DNA of 64,000 bases from an uncultured Bacteroidales bacterium. GTDB lineage: Bacteria > Bacteroidota > Bacteroidia > Bacteroidales > UBA932. The DNA lies in the NCBI GenBank assembly GCA_900541925.1, contig UQMB01000014.1, forward strand, positions 10,105-74,104, given 5' to 3'. Below the pieces are notes generated by a model that saw only the letters and a list, made by a program, of their open reading frames with translations, was not told the origin of the DNA and did not search any database. A program made the position numbers and the translations under genes. Positions 26,097 to 34,359 of this stretch are shown in pieces; within the stretch, counting starts at the first letter, position 1; the number at the start of each line of letters is the position of its first letter.

Positions 26097-26351
26097 TTAC
26101 TTTGCTTTTTCTACGATTTCTACTAGTCTCCAGTTCTTTGTCTTGCTGAGAGGACGGGTCTCCATGATGCGTACGGTATCACCGATTCCGCACTCGTTCT
26201 TGTCGTCCTGAGCAACGAACTTCGTGGTCTTCTTGACGAATTTGCCGTAGAGAGGATGCTTCTCCCTGATCTTGACGGCAACGATGATGGTCTTGTCCAT
26301 CTTGTCGCTGACCACCACCCCTATTCTTTCCTTACGAAGATTTCTTTCCAT
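26097..26351 (-). CDS. rpsQ: Ribosomal protein S17
   Basis: 84-residue OB-fold 16S-binding protein. GVVVSDKMDKTIIVAV, HPLYGKFVKKTTKFVAQDD and GDTVRIMETRPLSKTKNWRL fit S17. Three nt before rplN. Confidence 0.98.
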   Translation of the reverse strand: MERNLRKERIGVVVSDKMDKTIIVAVKIREKHPLYGKFVKKTTKFVAQDDKNECGIGDTVRIMETRPLSKTKNWRLVEIVEKAK

Positions 26352-26366
26352 AAGATTGTCTCTGAT

Positions 26367-26561
26367 TTAGTTCTGTTTTTCTTTTTCAGCAAGGATAGTG
26401 ATCATAAGAGCTATATCCCTTCTGGTCTTACCGATTTTGGAAGTGTCCTCCAATGGAGAAATCGCGTGATTAATCTTCATTGTGTCAAGATTGCTCTTCT
26501 CAACCTCAATACGGTCGCGCAGGTCTGCTACAGACATTTCGCGTGCTTCTGATGCTTTCAT
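26367..26561 (-). CDS. rpmC: Ribosomal protein L29
   Basis: 64-residue two-helix protein beside the exit tunnel. MKASEAREMSVADLRDRIEV and the C-terminal KIGKTRRDIALMITIL pattern match L29. Between rplP and rpsQ. Confidence 0.97.
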   Translation of the reverse strand: MKASEAREMSVADLRDRIEVEKSNLDTMKINHAISPLEDTSKIGKTRRDIALMITILAEKEKQN

Positions 26562-26579
26562 TTCTCTTTCTCCGATAAA

Positions 26580-26999
26580 TTATTCTGTATAATCCCTGCG
26601 GACAACGAACTTGGTCGCGATCGGGAGCTTGTTGGCGCCGAGACGCATAGCCTCCTTCGCCACAGCGAGTGAAACCCCCTCGGCCTCGAAGATGATGCGG
26701 CCTGGAGTGATAGGCGCCACGAACGCATACGGGTCACCCTTACCCTTACCCATTCGGGTATCGAGAGGCTTCTTGGTGATCGGCTTCACAGGGAAGACCC
26801 TGATCCAGATCTGACCTTCACGGTTCATACAACGCGAAATAGCCTGACGGGCAGCCTCAATCTGCTGCGCCGTGAGCCAACAATTTTCAAGGGTCTTGAT
26901 ACCGAAAGAGCCGAACGCAAGCTGGTTGCCCCTCTGGGCGTTGCCCTTCATGCGGTTCTTCTGTTCCCTTCTAAATTTTGTTCTCTTAGGTTGTAACAT
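26580..26999 (-). CDS. rplP: Ribosomal protein L16 (first gene after the operon break)
   Basis: 139-residue large-subunit protein by the tRNA sites. MLQPKRTKFRREQKNRMKGN, RGNQLAFGSFGIKTLENCWL and the RMGKGKGDPYAFVAPITPGR motif identify it. In most bacteria rplP directly follows rpsC; here rpsC is 10 kb away (37051-37809) and rplP opens its own transcription unit. A -7 element TAACTTTG is found 83 nt upstream. Confidence 0.98.
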   Translation of the reverse strand: MLQPKRTKFRREQKNRMKGNAQRGNQLAFGSFGIKTLENCWLTAQQIEAARQAISRCMNREGQIWIRVFPVKPITKKPLDTRMGKGKGDPYAFVAPITPGRIIFEAEGVSLAVAKEAMRLGANKLPIATKFVVRRDYTE

Positions 27000-27082
27000 C
27001 TCAGTATTACTTTTAAAAATTTATTTCTCTAAAATCCTTAAAACCAACCCCTTACGCGGAAAGAGGCCATTTTTTGGGACTG

Positions 27083-27090
27083 CAAAGTTA
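27083..27090 (-). promoter_or_regulatory. -7 promoter element upstream of rplP
   Basis: Minus-strand TAACTTTG followed by CAG is an exact -7 match placed to give a leader of about 75 nt before the rplP ATG. The -33 position carries ATG instead of TTG, so the upstream half is weak. The element explains how the downstream ribosomal genes can be transcribed after the operon break. Confidence 0.55.
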
Positions 27091-27284
27091 GTAAAAAATT
27101 CCGAAATACCATAGTTATCCACAAAAAATTTGAAATATTTTCGACATTGGATTTGAATGGTCAACTTCCGTGATTTCAAAGCCTTGCAAACTTGGAGAAA
27201 AAGTTTTTCCGCGCATTTTCGACATCGCGTCACAGACGCTCCGGAGGCCCCGCCCGGCAGGCCGCGCCAATGGGCGGCAAGTTA

Positions 27285-27317
27285 TTTGCAGCGGCCAGCC
27301 GGAACTGCTTATATTTG
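27285..27317 (+). promoter_or_regulatory. Promoter of the DUF4294 gene
   Basis: TTTG (27285-27288), about 21 nt, then TATATTTG (27310-27317). The GTG start of the gene lies 6 nt after the -7 element, predicting a leaderless or nearly leaderless transcript. Confidence 0.6.
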
Positions 27318-27323
27318 CAGCTT

Positions 27324-28016
27324 GTGAAAGTGAAGGCCATCATACTCTCCGCCGCCATCCTCGTGGCCGCGGCGCTTCCGGGACGCGCGCAGAACGTGCG
27401 CCGCATCACGGGCACGCCCATGTACTACAGCGTCGGCGAGCAGGGGGACACGGTCTTCCACGACACCCTGGACCCGGTGTGGGTGTTCCCCAAAGGCAAG
27501 GGGATGAAGTCCGGCGACTGGAGGAGGTATTACCGCCTCGTGCAGAATTTCAACAAGGTCTATCCCTACGCCCTGGTGGGGCGCAAGATGATGGCGCAGG
27601 TAGACAGCACCATAGCGGCCGATGTCAGCAAGCGCTCGCAGCGCAGCCGCTACATCAACGATGTGGAGAGGGAGCTGTTCCGGCTTTTCGAGAAGGATAT
27701 CAGGAACATGACCATCAACCAGGGGCTGCTGCTGATGAAACTCGTGGACAGGGAATGCGGGATGAGCGCCTACAACATCATCAAGACATACGAGAGCGGG
27801 TTTGCGGCCAACTTCTGGCAGCTCGTCGCGAGAATATTCTCCCAGGACCTCAAGTCGCGCTACGACCCCAAAGGCAAAGACGCCAAGACGGAAGAGCTCT
27901 GCAAGATCTGGGACTCCGGGGAATGGGACAGTTTCTACTGGTCAATATTCATGAGCGCTCCGCCGCGCACCGTCATCAAGACGGAAACCCTGAGCAGCGA
28001 GGTCCGGAAGCGCTAA
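27324..28016 (+). CDS. DUF4294 family exported protein
   Basis: From the GTG at 27324 the product has 230 residues beginning with a signal peptide (VKVKAIILSAAILVAAALPG, cleaved after RAQ). A frame reaching back to 27192 would put 44 residues before the signal and across the promoter, so it is rejected. The mature protein (WRRYYRLVQNFNKVYPYALV, VERELFRLFEKDIRNMTINQ, WQLVARIFSQDLKSRYDP) matches DUF4294, a Bacteroidota periplasmic family of unknown function. It lies inside the segment that splits the ribosomal operon and ends convergently with lpxH, overlapping it by 4 nt. Confidence 0.8.
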   Translation: MKVKAIILSAAILVAAALPGRAQNVRRITGTPMYYSVGEQGDTVFHDTLDPVWVFPKGKGMKSGDWRRYYRLVQNFNKVYPYALVGRKMMAQVDSTIAADVSKRSQRSRYINDVERELFRLFEKDIRNMTINQGLLLMKLVDRECGMSAYNIIKTYESGFAANFWQLVARIFSQDLKSRYDPKGKDAKTEELCKIWDSGEWDSFYWSIFMSAPPRTVIKTETLSSEVRKR

Positions 28017-28750
28017 CGCGCGCGCAGCTCGAACCCTTCAGGGCTGAAACGCCCGAACGGCTTGCCCCCGTCCATCCAGTCCTTGAGAACGATGAGCCGG
28101 GAGCCGGTAGGCAGCACGAGGTCCACGGCATCATGAAAGTGCCCGAACACGAAATAATCCACCTTACGGCGCCCGGATTCCGACAGTGCGAACTTGTACA
28201 ACGGCTCCTCCGCCCCACGGAAATGATATGGTTCGTGGGTGCGCCTGTTGGAGTTCGACAGACCGAGTCCTATACGGAAGGCAATCCAGGGATGCAGGGT
28301 GCTGAACATCTTCTGCAGCACCTTGTTATGGAACACTTTAAGCATGAATGAGTAACCCCTCCCCGCGCCGCCGAGCGCGTCTCCGTGCCCCAGGCAGAAC
28401 CGCTTGCCTCCAAGCTCCGTATAGAACGGCTGGTCGAAACGGCGCATCCCGAGGCTCTCGAAATACGAGTAGCACCAGATGTCGTGATTGCCGGGACAGA
28501 ACCACACCTGCACCCCGCTGTCCATAAGGTCCACCAGGGCCGCTATCACCCGAGTCCCGCAGCGCGGCACCACATCGCGGTATTCATACCAGAAGTCCCA
28601 GATGTCGCCGAGCATGAACAGGGCCGCGGCCTTCTCGCGAGGAATTCCCTTGAGGAAGGAGACGAAGCGCGCCTCCCGGTCCGCCGGATCATTGAGGCCC
28701 AGCCCAAGGTGCACGTCGGAGACGAAATAGTATTCGTTGCGTTCCGCCAT
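28013..28750 (-). CDS. lpxH: UDP-2,3-diacylglucosamine diphosphatase-like metallophosphoesterase
   Basis: 245-residue calcineurin-like phosphoesterase. The metal-ligand motifs occur in order: SDVHLG, GDIWDFW, GNHD, GHGD and GHFH. The arrangement and the Arg/His-rich middle (SNSNRRTHEPYHF) agree with LpxH, which hydrolyses UDP-diacylglucosamine to lipid X in lipid A synthesis at the inner membrane. An ATG at 28750 is used; the codon at 28753 is GTG. It starts 3 nt after uppP and ends overlapping the convergent DUF4294 gene. A paralogous phosphoesterase role is possible. Confidence 0.85.
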   Translation of the reverse strand: MAERNEYYFVSDVHLGLGLNDPADREARFVSFLKGIPREKAAALFMLGDIWDFWYEYRDVVPRCGTRVIAALVDLMDSGVQVWFCPGNHDIWCYSYFESLGMRRFDQPFYTELGGKRFCLGHGDALGGAGRGYSFMLKVFHNKVLQKMFSTLHPWIAFRIGLGLSNSNRRTHEPYHFRGAEEPLYKFALSESGRRKVDYFVFGHFHDAVDLVLPTGSRLIVLKDWMDGGKPFGRFSPEGFELRAR

Positions 28751-28753
28751 CAC

Positions 28754-29566
28754 CTAAGCGAAAATGAAGAGCAGGGCCGCGACCACGACGCAGTACAGCG
28801 AGAACCAGGACAACCTCGCCCGGCTGACGAGAGCCACCATGACCTTGCAGGCCACAAGCCCGGAGAGGAATGCGGCCGCAAATCCGACGGCAAGCGCCCC
28901 GAGCCCAACGCCCGGCGCCGCGGCGGCACCCTCTTTGAACATATCCAGAATGGAGAGGAACTGCTCTCCGAGTATGGGTATCAGTACCATGAGGAACGAG
29001 AACTGGGCCATGTTCTCACGCTTCACCCCGCACACAAGCCCGGTGGCGATAGTGGTCCCGGAACGGGAAAGCCCGGGCGCCACGGCGCAGGCCTGGCCAA
29101 GCCCCACCGCAAGAGCCTGCCACCATGAGATGCCGTTGCGGCTGTTGTTGCAGACCTTCACCTTGCGGGTGAACACGTCAGAGAAGCACAGCAGAGCGGC
29201 AGTCACCAGCAGACAGGCGGCCACGGTGTGAAGGCTGTCTCCGAAAAGCGCCTCGACCTTGTCCTTGAAACAGAACCCCACTATGGCCACGGGAACCATG
29301 GACAGGCATATCTTCAGGAAATAATCCGTCTCGTCGTTGTACCTGAACTTGAGGACACCCTTGAGGATGCGCCATATGGCGCCGCCAAACACCACGATCG
29401 TGCTGAGCACGGTGGCGAAGTGCACGGTGACGGTGAAATCAAGAAAGCCCTCTCCGTCAACCCCGAGCAGGGACTTGAAAATCATAAGATGACCGCTGCT
29501 GCTGACAGGCAGGAACTCTGTAAGACCCTGCACTATGCCCAGCACGAATGCTTCCCACAACTCCAT
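28754..29566 (-). CDS. uppP: Undecaprenyl-diphosphatase
   Basis: 270-residue membrane enzyme that recycles undecaprenyl pyrophosphate for peptidoglycan and glycan export. Motif 1 GLTEFLPVSSSGHL near residue 15 and motif 2 PGLSRSGTTI near 165 hold the catalytic Glu, Ser and Arg. About eight hydrophobic segments. The ATG at 29566 overlaps the DUF3098 stop by one base (TGATG). Order ftsX-DUF3098-uppP is a recurrent Bacteroidota arrangement. Confidence 0.95.
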   Translation of the reverse strand: MELWEAFVLGIVQGLTEFLPVSSSGHLMIFKSLLGVDGEGFLDFTVTVHFATVLSTIVVFGGAIWRILKGVLKFRYNDETDYFLKICLSMVPVAIVGFCFKDKVEALFGDSLHTVAACLLVTAALLCFSDVFTRKVKVCNNSRNGISWWQALAVGLGQACAVAPGLSRSGTTIATGLVCGVKRENMAQFSFLMVLIPILGEQFLSILDMFKEGAAAAPGVGLGALAVGFAAAFLSGLVACKVMVALVSRARLSWFSLYCVVVAALLFIFA

Positions 29567-29808
29567 CACTTCTCCTCCTTGTCTTTTCTGTCACGGAACT
29601 CTCCCGCAATCGCGATGCCGATCACCACAATGCCGGCAAGTATCACCAGCGGCGCCGCCACCAGTCTGCGGGCGTTGAACATCGCATAGTTGAAGACCTG
29701 GGGGTCATCAGAACCTCCCCCGAGCATCAATATATAGCCCGCCGCCATCACTATGGCGCCGGCGAGCAGGAGTTTCAGCCCCTTGGGGGTTATAGCCATC
29801 TTATCCAT
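29566..29808 (-). CDS. DUF3098 small membrane protein
   Basis: 80 residues from the ATG at 29808, which follows the ftsX stop by 7 nt; longer starts inside ftsX are rejected. Two hydrophobic segments (LKLLLAGAIVMAAGYILML and VAAPLVILAGIVVIGIAIAG) flank a short loop with FNYAMFNARRLVAAP. This is the Bacteroidota family DUF3098, found between ftsX and uppP. Function unknown; context points to the cell-division or wall machinery. Confidence 0.85.
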   Translation of the reverse strand: MDKMAITPKGLKLLLAGAIVMAAGYILMLGGGSDDPQVFNYAMFNARRLVAAPLVILAGIVVIGIAIAGEFRDRKDKEEK

Positions 29809-29815
29809 ATAATTG

Positions 29816-30694
29816 TCAATAATATAAATCATCTTTAGGCGCCTCGGACAGCTTGCCAACAACAAAATAGGTGCTGAGCGTGCAGAGCAGCGCACCGGCG
29901 GCGAATATGATCCCGGCCGCAATCAGCAGCGAAGAGCGGCTCAACACAGAGAAGAACTCCGGGAAGGACCTGTTCAGCGCATACAGGATGCCTGACAGGG
30001 CCGCCGTCGAGATGACAGAGGCCACCAGTCCCTGCACGAGAGCCGCTTTCAGGAACGGCGCCGTGATGAAAGAGCGCGTCGCACCGACCAGTTTCATCGT
30101 ATGGATAGTGAAGCGCCTTGCGTACACGCTGAGCCTGACCATGTTGTTGATGAGGGCGAAGGAGATGAACAGCAGCACAGCGATGAGCACGGCAAACACT
30201 GCCGAGATCTTCGTCAGATTGGTGTCCAGAGCCTCCACAAGCCCCTGGCGGCTATCCACCTCATCGACAAGCGGAGAGGCGGAGAGGGCCTTGACGACAA
30301 GCGCCAGACTGTCCGCGACAACATATTCCGCCTTCAGGGTCACGTCGGCCGACACCGGGACGGGCGAAGTCTCGAAAACGCTGAGGAAATCCTCGCCGAG
30401 CATCTTGGCGAGCTCCTTCTCACCCTCCTCACGCGACACAACGCGCACATCCTTGACATAGGGCAGCAGAGACGCCGAACCGGCGTATTTCTCCGCCTGC
30501 CCGCCGGTGACCTCCTGATTGAATATCACGGAAATCTTCATATTCTCCTTGAGATAGCGCGACACCCCGCCGACATTGACGGCCAGCAGGGCTGCAGCGC
30601 CCACAAGCAGAAGCACGAGGCTGATGCTTATGACGCTGGAGAGATAGGCGTTGACCATACGCCTGCGAAGCAACTTGTTCTCCCTCTTGGACAT
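29816..30694 (-). CDS. ftsX: Cell division protein FtsX
   Basis: 292-residue permease-like partner of FtsE that activates cell-wall hydrolases during division. A first helix near residue 15-40, an extracytoplasmic domain (residues about 45-160), then three helices with FALINNMVRLSVYARRFTIH, TMKLVGATRSFITAPF between them, the hallmark of FtsX. ftsE is not adjacent. The intergenic region to the divergent gene at 30764 carries opposed -7 elements. Confidence 0.95.
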   Translation of the reverse strand: MSKRENKLLRRRMVNAYLSSVISISLVLLLVGAAALLAVNVGGVSRYLKENMKISVIFNQEVTGGQAEKYAGSASLLPYVKDVRVVSREEGEKELAKMLGEDFLSVFETSPVPVSADVTLKAEYVVADSLALVVKALSASPLVDEVDSRQGLVEALDTNLTKISAVFAVLIAVLLFISFALINNMVRLSVYARRFTIHTMKLVGATRSFITAPFLKAALVQGLVASVISTAALSGILYALNRSFPEFFSVLSRSSLLIAAGIIFAAGALLCTLSTYFVVGKLSEAPKDDLYY

Positions 30695-30713
30695 CGGAAT
30701 TCAAATCTGGCCT

Positions 30714-30758
30714 CAAAGATAATAAATATCGACTTATCGAAAAAAATTATTATCTTTG
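30714..30758. promoter_or_regulatory. Divergent -7 elements between ftsX and the glgA-like gene
   Basis: Minus-strand TATCTTTG (30721-30714) sits 19 nt before the ftsX ATG; plus-strand TATCTTTG (30751-30758) sits 5 nt before the ATG at 30764. Both are exact -7 matches; neither has a clear TTG at -33. The rightward one predicts a leaderless mRNA. Confidence 0.6.
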
Positions 30759-30763
30759 TAACT

Positions 30764-31582
30764 ATGAGTGCTTTTAAGCAGAAGATACTATTTGTCAACT
30801 CCGAGATCTTCCCATATCTGCCGGAGTCGGACATAGCAAACATCGGACGTTACCTGCCTCAGGGCGTCCAGGACCGCAAGAGAGAGATACGTTCCTTCAT
30901 GCCGCGATTCGGCTGCATCAACGAGAGGAAGAACCAGCTCCACGAGGTCATCAGACTCTCGGGGATGAACATAATCATCGGGGACGTGGACAGGCCTCTC
31001 ATCATCAAGGTGGCATCCATCTCCTCAGCAAGAATCCAGGTGTATTTCATTGACAACGAGGACTATTTCCGGCGCAAGCAGACTTTCTGCGACGCAGGGG
31101 GCAAGTTCTTTGAGGACAACGACGAGCGCGCGATCTTCTTTGCACGCGGCGTCCTTGAGACAGTCAAGAAGCTCCGCTGGGCCCCGGACGTGATCCATTG
31201 TCAGGGCTGGATTTCCCACCTGGTGCCGGTCTATCTCAAGAAAGCATACAAAGAAGACCCGATTTTCTCCAACAGCAAAGTCGTCCTCTCCATCTACGAC
31301 GACACTCCGGAAGCTGATTTCTGCCCGACATTCGCCGACAAGGCCTGCTTCGGGGCGGTCAAGAAAGAAGACCTCGGCCTGCTCGAAAAGCCGGATGGCA
31401 TAAATCTTGCTCGAACGGCCGCTCAGTACTCGGACGGAGTGATTCTTGGAGCCGCGGACGTGAAGCCGGAGATTGTCTCCTGGTGCAAAGAGCTCGGGCT
31501 TCCGGTCCTGCCGTTCAACGCAGCCGCCCTTGAGGACGGAAGCTACGTGGACGAGTACTGCGGATTTTATGATGAGCTTTAA
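30764..31582 (+). CDS. Glycogen/starch synthase-like protein, N-terminal domain only
   Basis: 272 residues resembling the ADP-glucose-binding N-terminal half of GT5 glycogen synthases: KILFVNSEIFPYLPES, FMPRFGCINERKNQLHEVIR, and WAPDVIHCQGWISHLVPVYL. The usual glucan-binding KTGGL near the start is replaced by YLPESDIANIGR, and the C-terminal catalytic half is absent. Such stumps occur beside DUF4270 genes in Bacteroidota and may be regulatory or act on another substrate. An earlier start inside ftsX is rejected. The DUF4270 lipoprotein follows by 1 nt, so the two are coupled. Confidence 0.75.
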   Translation: MSAFKQKILFVNSEIFPYLPESDIANIGRYLPQGVQDRKREIRSFMPRFGCINERKNQLHEVIRLSGMNIIIGDVDRPLIIKVASISSARIQVYFIDNEDYFRRKQTFCDAGGKFFEDNDERAIFFARGVLETVKKLRWAPDVIHCQGWISHLVPVYLKKAYKEDPIFSNSKVVLSIYDDTPEADFCPTFADKACFGAVKKEDLGLLEKPDGINLARTAAQYSDGVILGAADVKPEIVSWCKELGLPVLPFNAAALEDGSYVDEYCGFYDEL

Positions 31583-31583
31583 G

Positions 31584-33209
31584 ATGAAGACACGCATCCT
31601 CGCAGGTCTGGCGGCTCTTGCCTGCCTCGCATCCTGCATCGACAGCAGCAATAAACTCGGCGGAGACCTCGTCCCTGCCGGTCAGATATATAAGTTCTAC
31701 ACTGTGGACACTCCGGTGCCGCAGATTTATGTGCGCATGGCCGACAGCCTCTCCGGGCTCAGCAGCTCGCGCATAACCATCGGTGCAGTCAGGGACAAGG
31801 AGTACGGCCTCAGCACCAGGAAAAGCGCCGTGGCGCTCGTGCCGCTCGTCCGCAAGATGGACTTCGGCAAGAACCCGAAATTCAAGAGCTTCCACTTCGC
31901 TGCAAGCCTTGACACCGTCTCTGCAGGCGACCCTTCGCAGAAGAATATCCTTCAGGGCATAAAAGTCTATGAGCTGGCGAAGCCTATGGACTACAAGAAG
32001 GACTTCGACTGCAACAAGCCGTTCCCTCACCTCGGCAAGAGCATAACCAAGGGCTCGCCGGTCTTCAACGGCAGCGACTCCCTGTCTTTCAATTTCAGCG
32101 AAGAGTTCGGCAAGAAGTATCTCGGAATCACCAGCGAAGACCTTGAGGACATCGACACTTACCTCAAGAAATTCCCCGGCATCATGATAGAGACCGACGC
32201 CCCTTCAGGAGAAGGCGGGCGGATAGGCATGTTCAAGCTGCAGCTGGACTACAACAGTTCCTACGGCTACATCCAGGGCAACTATGCGAAACTGTCATTC
32301 TCCGGAGAATATAATGGAGAACGCAGGGACAGTTCTTTCCTCTTCTACTACGGAGCGGACAAGTTCTACGACATCGACTCCCTCTTCTCGGCCTCATCCA
32401 CAGGCAAGTTCCCCCAGTACGCGCTCAACCTCTCCTCACAGGAGACCGGGAGCAGCGTCGGCTACGCGGAGGAGGACATCAAGATCGAGGGCGGCGGCGG
32501 ACTGAAGCCGGTGATTTCAGCCAAGCAGCTCAAGAGGATGGCGGAAGAGGCCATCGCGTCCAAAGGCGGTAACCCCAAGACGGCCGTCATCAACAAAGCC
32601 TCTCTCGTGTTCCCGTTCGAGGTGCCGTCTGAAGTCAGTGAGCTCGACCGCTGGCCGGACATCCTCTCGCCGACATGCAGGATCACGGATGACGAGATCA
32701 CCCGCTTCATGGGTCTGACGGATTCCGGTTCGGAGCACGAGGACCAGGGAGACATCAACCGCTCCCTTCTGGAGTACGCTCCGGACATCACGTTCCACAT
32801 ACAGGAACTCATCAAGATAGACGAATCCGACGCCTCCAGCAAGAAGGCGGAACGCCTCGACAAGGGATTCTATGACATCTGGCTGCTCATCATGGCCAAG
32901 GAAGTGGTCACCACGACGAACTCCGGGTCTTCCGACCTGAGCGAGATGTACCAGTATCTGGCATACCAGAGCTACTACAATGACATGTACGGCGGCGGTT
33001 ACGGAGGCTACGGCGGATATTCCAACTACTACTCCAATTACTACAACTACGCCATGATGGCCGCCTATGCGGGCCAGTCCACGACCAGCACCAGCATCTC
33101 GACGCAGCTGGACAAGGACAGGTTCTACAGGGCAAAACTCAACGGGCCGACGGCTGCGGACGGCCGTGTCCCGCATCTCCAGATCACATTCGCGATACCG
33201 GAGGAATAA
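31584..33209 (+). CDS. DUF4270 family lipoprotein
   Basis: 541 residues from the ATG at 31584, which directly begins the lipoprotein signal MKTRILAGLAALACLASC (Cys18). Earlier in-frame ATGs at 31569 and 31572 lie inside the upstream gene. The mature part holds NKLGGDLVP, DTPVPQIYVRMADSLSG and ITIGAVRDKEYGLSTRKSAV, typical of DUF4270, a Bacteroidota outer-membrane lipoprotein family of unknown function. Near residue 470-490 there is a Gly/Tyr/Asn-rich stretch (GGGYGGYGGYSNYYSNYY), probably disordered or sticky. A terminator follows. Confidence 0.85.
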   Translation: MKTRILAGLAALACLASCIDSSNKLGGDLVPAGQIYKFYTVDTPVPQIYVRMADSLSGLSSSRITIGAVRDKEYGLSTRKSAVALVPLVRKMDFGKNPKFKSFHFAASLDTVSAGDPSQKNILQGIKVYELAKPMDYKKDFDCNKPFPHLGKSITKGSPVFNGSDSLSFNFSEEFGKKYLGITSEDLEDIDTYLKKFPGIMIETDAPSGEGGRIGMFKLQLDYNSSYGYIQGNYAKLSFSGEYNGERRDSSFLFYYGADKFYDIDSLFSASSTGKFPQYALNLSSQETGSSVGYAEEDIKIEGGGGLKPVISAKQLKRMAEEAIASKGGNPKTAVINKASLVFPFEVPSEVSELDRWPDILSPTCRITDDEITRFMGLTDSGSEHEDQGDINRSLLEYAPDITFHIQELIKIDESDASSKKAERLDKGFYDIWLLIMAKEVVTTTNSGSSDLSEMYQYLAYQSYYNDMYGGGYGGYGGYSNYYSNYYNYAMMAAYAGQSTTSTSISTQLDKDRFYRAKLNGPTAADGRVPHLQITFAIPEE

Positions 33210-33233
33210 GCTCCGGGACTGGACAAAAATATT

Positions 33234-33262
33234 AAAGGGCGGCTGTTATAGCCACCCTTTTT
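33234..33262. terminator. Intrinsic terminator after the DUF4270 gene
   Basis: A stem of AAAGGG-C-GGCT with AGCC-A-CCCTTT (one internal mismatch) around a GTTAT loop, followed by UUUUU on the plus strand. It separates the DUF4270 gene from the convergent acpP and may serve both. Confidence 0.75.
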
Positions 33263-33281
33263 CATTTGACGGAGTCAGAGA

Positions 33282-33533
33282 TTACTTGCTCACGTTGAGC
33301 TTCTCCGCTACCTTGTCACACGCATCCTTTACGGTTGCGATGGTGCTTGTTTCCTCATCAGGAATCTTAATGCCGAACACTTTTTCGAACTCCATAAGAA
33401 GCTCAACGGTGTCGAGTGAGTCCGCACCAAGATCATTTGTAAAATTAGCGGTCTCCGTGACCTCTGAAGGCTCTACGCCAAGCTTGTCAACGATTATCGC
33501 CTTGACCTTTTCTACAATTTCTGGATAATCCAT
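33282..33533 (-). CDS. acpP: Acyl carrier protein
   Basis: 83-residue acidic helical protein that carries fatty acyl chains on a phosphopantetheine arm. The attachment Ser lies in LGADSLDTVELLM, near residue 39. Fatty-acid synthesis genes such as fabF are usually adjacent but none is here, so acpP stands alone. Confidence 0.97.
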   Translation of the reverse strand: MDYPEIVEKVKAIIVDKLGVEPSEVTETANFTNDLGADSLDTVELLMEFEKVFGIKIPDEETSTIATVKDACDKVAEKLNVSK

Positions 33534-33584
33534 AACGTAAGATATTAAGTTTTATTAGTACATCCTTACTAGCCAAAAGGCTTA

Positions 33585-33615
33585 CAAAGTAACGCAATTT
33601 TTTTCAATTCTCCAA
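33585..33615 (-). promoter_or_regulatory. Probable promoter of acpP
   Basis: Minus-strand TTG (33615-33613), 20-nt spacer, TTACTTTG (33592-33585), one base off the -7 consensus. The -33 half lies in the 3' end of the upstream pnuC-like gene. Leader about 45 nt. Confidence 0.5.
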
Positions 33616-34359
33616 ATCCCGGCCCACAGCCGCCTCCGGACGGCTAAGCCCAATCCAGATTCTGAGCCCGTTAAGGGAGTTCAGCAGGTAGAAGCTGTAC
33701 TTGATCAGATATATCAGCGCATACGAATCAGAAGTGCGCGAAAGCGTCACGGCCCACATCACCACGGAAGCTATGTTGACGCCTATCCAGAAGAACCACT
33801 GCTCCATATAGGCCATGGACATGAGCATCTGCCCGAGGATGTTGCACATCATCGACACGGCGTCCATCAATATCGCAAGCCTGATGACCTCCCGGGCCTG
33901 AGCGGAGCCGATGCGCAGCAGCACAATATATGAAATCACCAGCCCGACGAAGAATATGGCGCCATACAGGGCCCAACGGGAAGGCGTGAGACGCCGCGCG
34001 CGGACAGAAGCCCCGGATGAGGCGCCGCGCTTCTTCCACTGGAAAAACCCGATGAACTGCATCGGAAGGAAGTACAGGATGTGAAGGGCCGCATTGCCGT
34101 ATTTCCCGCCGACAAAACACATCACGCCATAAATCGTGACATCGAAAAGCCCGAAGAGGAAAGTCAATATCTTGGCGTTGGCGGAACACACGGTGCTCAA
34201 CACGCCCATAAGGGAGCCGAACGCCGCCACTATGAGCATCGCCTGACCAGTCTGCGCGTCCCTGAGCTTAAGCAAGGTGGCGGCAATCATGACGACAGTC
34301 ATCCCGATAAGGATGAACGCATTGAAATACTTGTTAAAATCAGCTTTGGCCATTTTCAT
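33604..34359 (-). CDS. Second PnuC-family transporter
   Basis: 251-residue membrane protein with seven to eight hydrophobic segments. NAALHILYFLPMQFIGFFQW, the later QMLMSMAYMEQWFFWIGVN and the ending YSFYLLNSLNGLRIWIGLSR match PnuC. Relatives take up nicotinamide riboside or thiamine; no riboswitch or enzyme neighbour decides which. The start overlaps the end of uvrC by 20 nt (or 14 nt if the ATG at 34353 is used), so the two are co-transcribed. Confidence 0.88.
   Translation of the reverse strand: MKMAKADFNKYFNAFILIGMTVVMIAATLLKLRDAQTGQAMLIVAAFGSLMGVLSTVCSANAKILTFLFGLFDVTIYGVMCFVGGKYGNAALHILYFLPMQFIGFFQWKKRGASSGASVRARRLTPSRWALYGAIFFVGLVISYIVLLRIGSAQAREVIRLAILMDAVSMMCNILGQMLMSMAYMEQWFFWIGVNIASVVMWAVTLSRTSDSYALIYLIKYSFYLLNSLNGLRIWIGLSRPEAAVGRDLEN

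Noticed and set aside
27115..27123. A perfect DnaA box (TTATCCACA) in the AT-rich gap at the ribosomal operon break
   Set aside because: It is single, another copy lies inside yraN (44668-44676), and no dnaA/dnaN or box cluster is near, so an origin is not supported.
27192..27323. 44-codon N-terminal extension of the DUF4294 protein
   Set aside because: It would precede the signal peptide and overlap a consensus promoter located just before the GTG at 27324.
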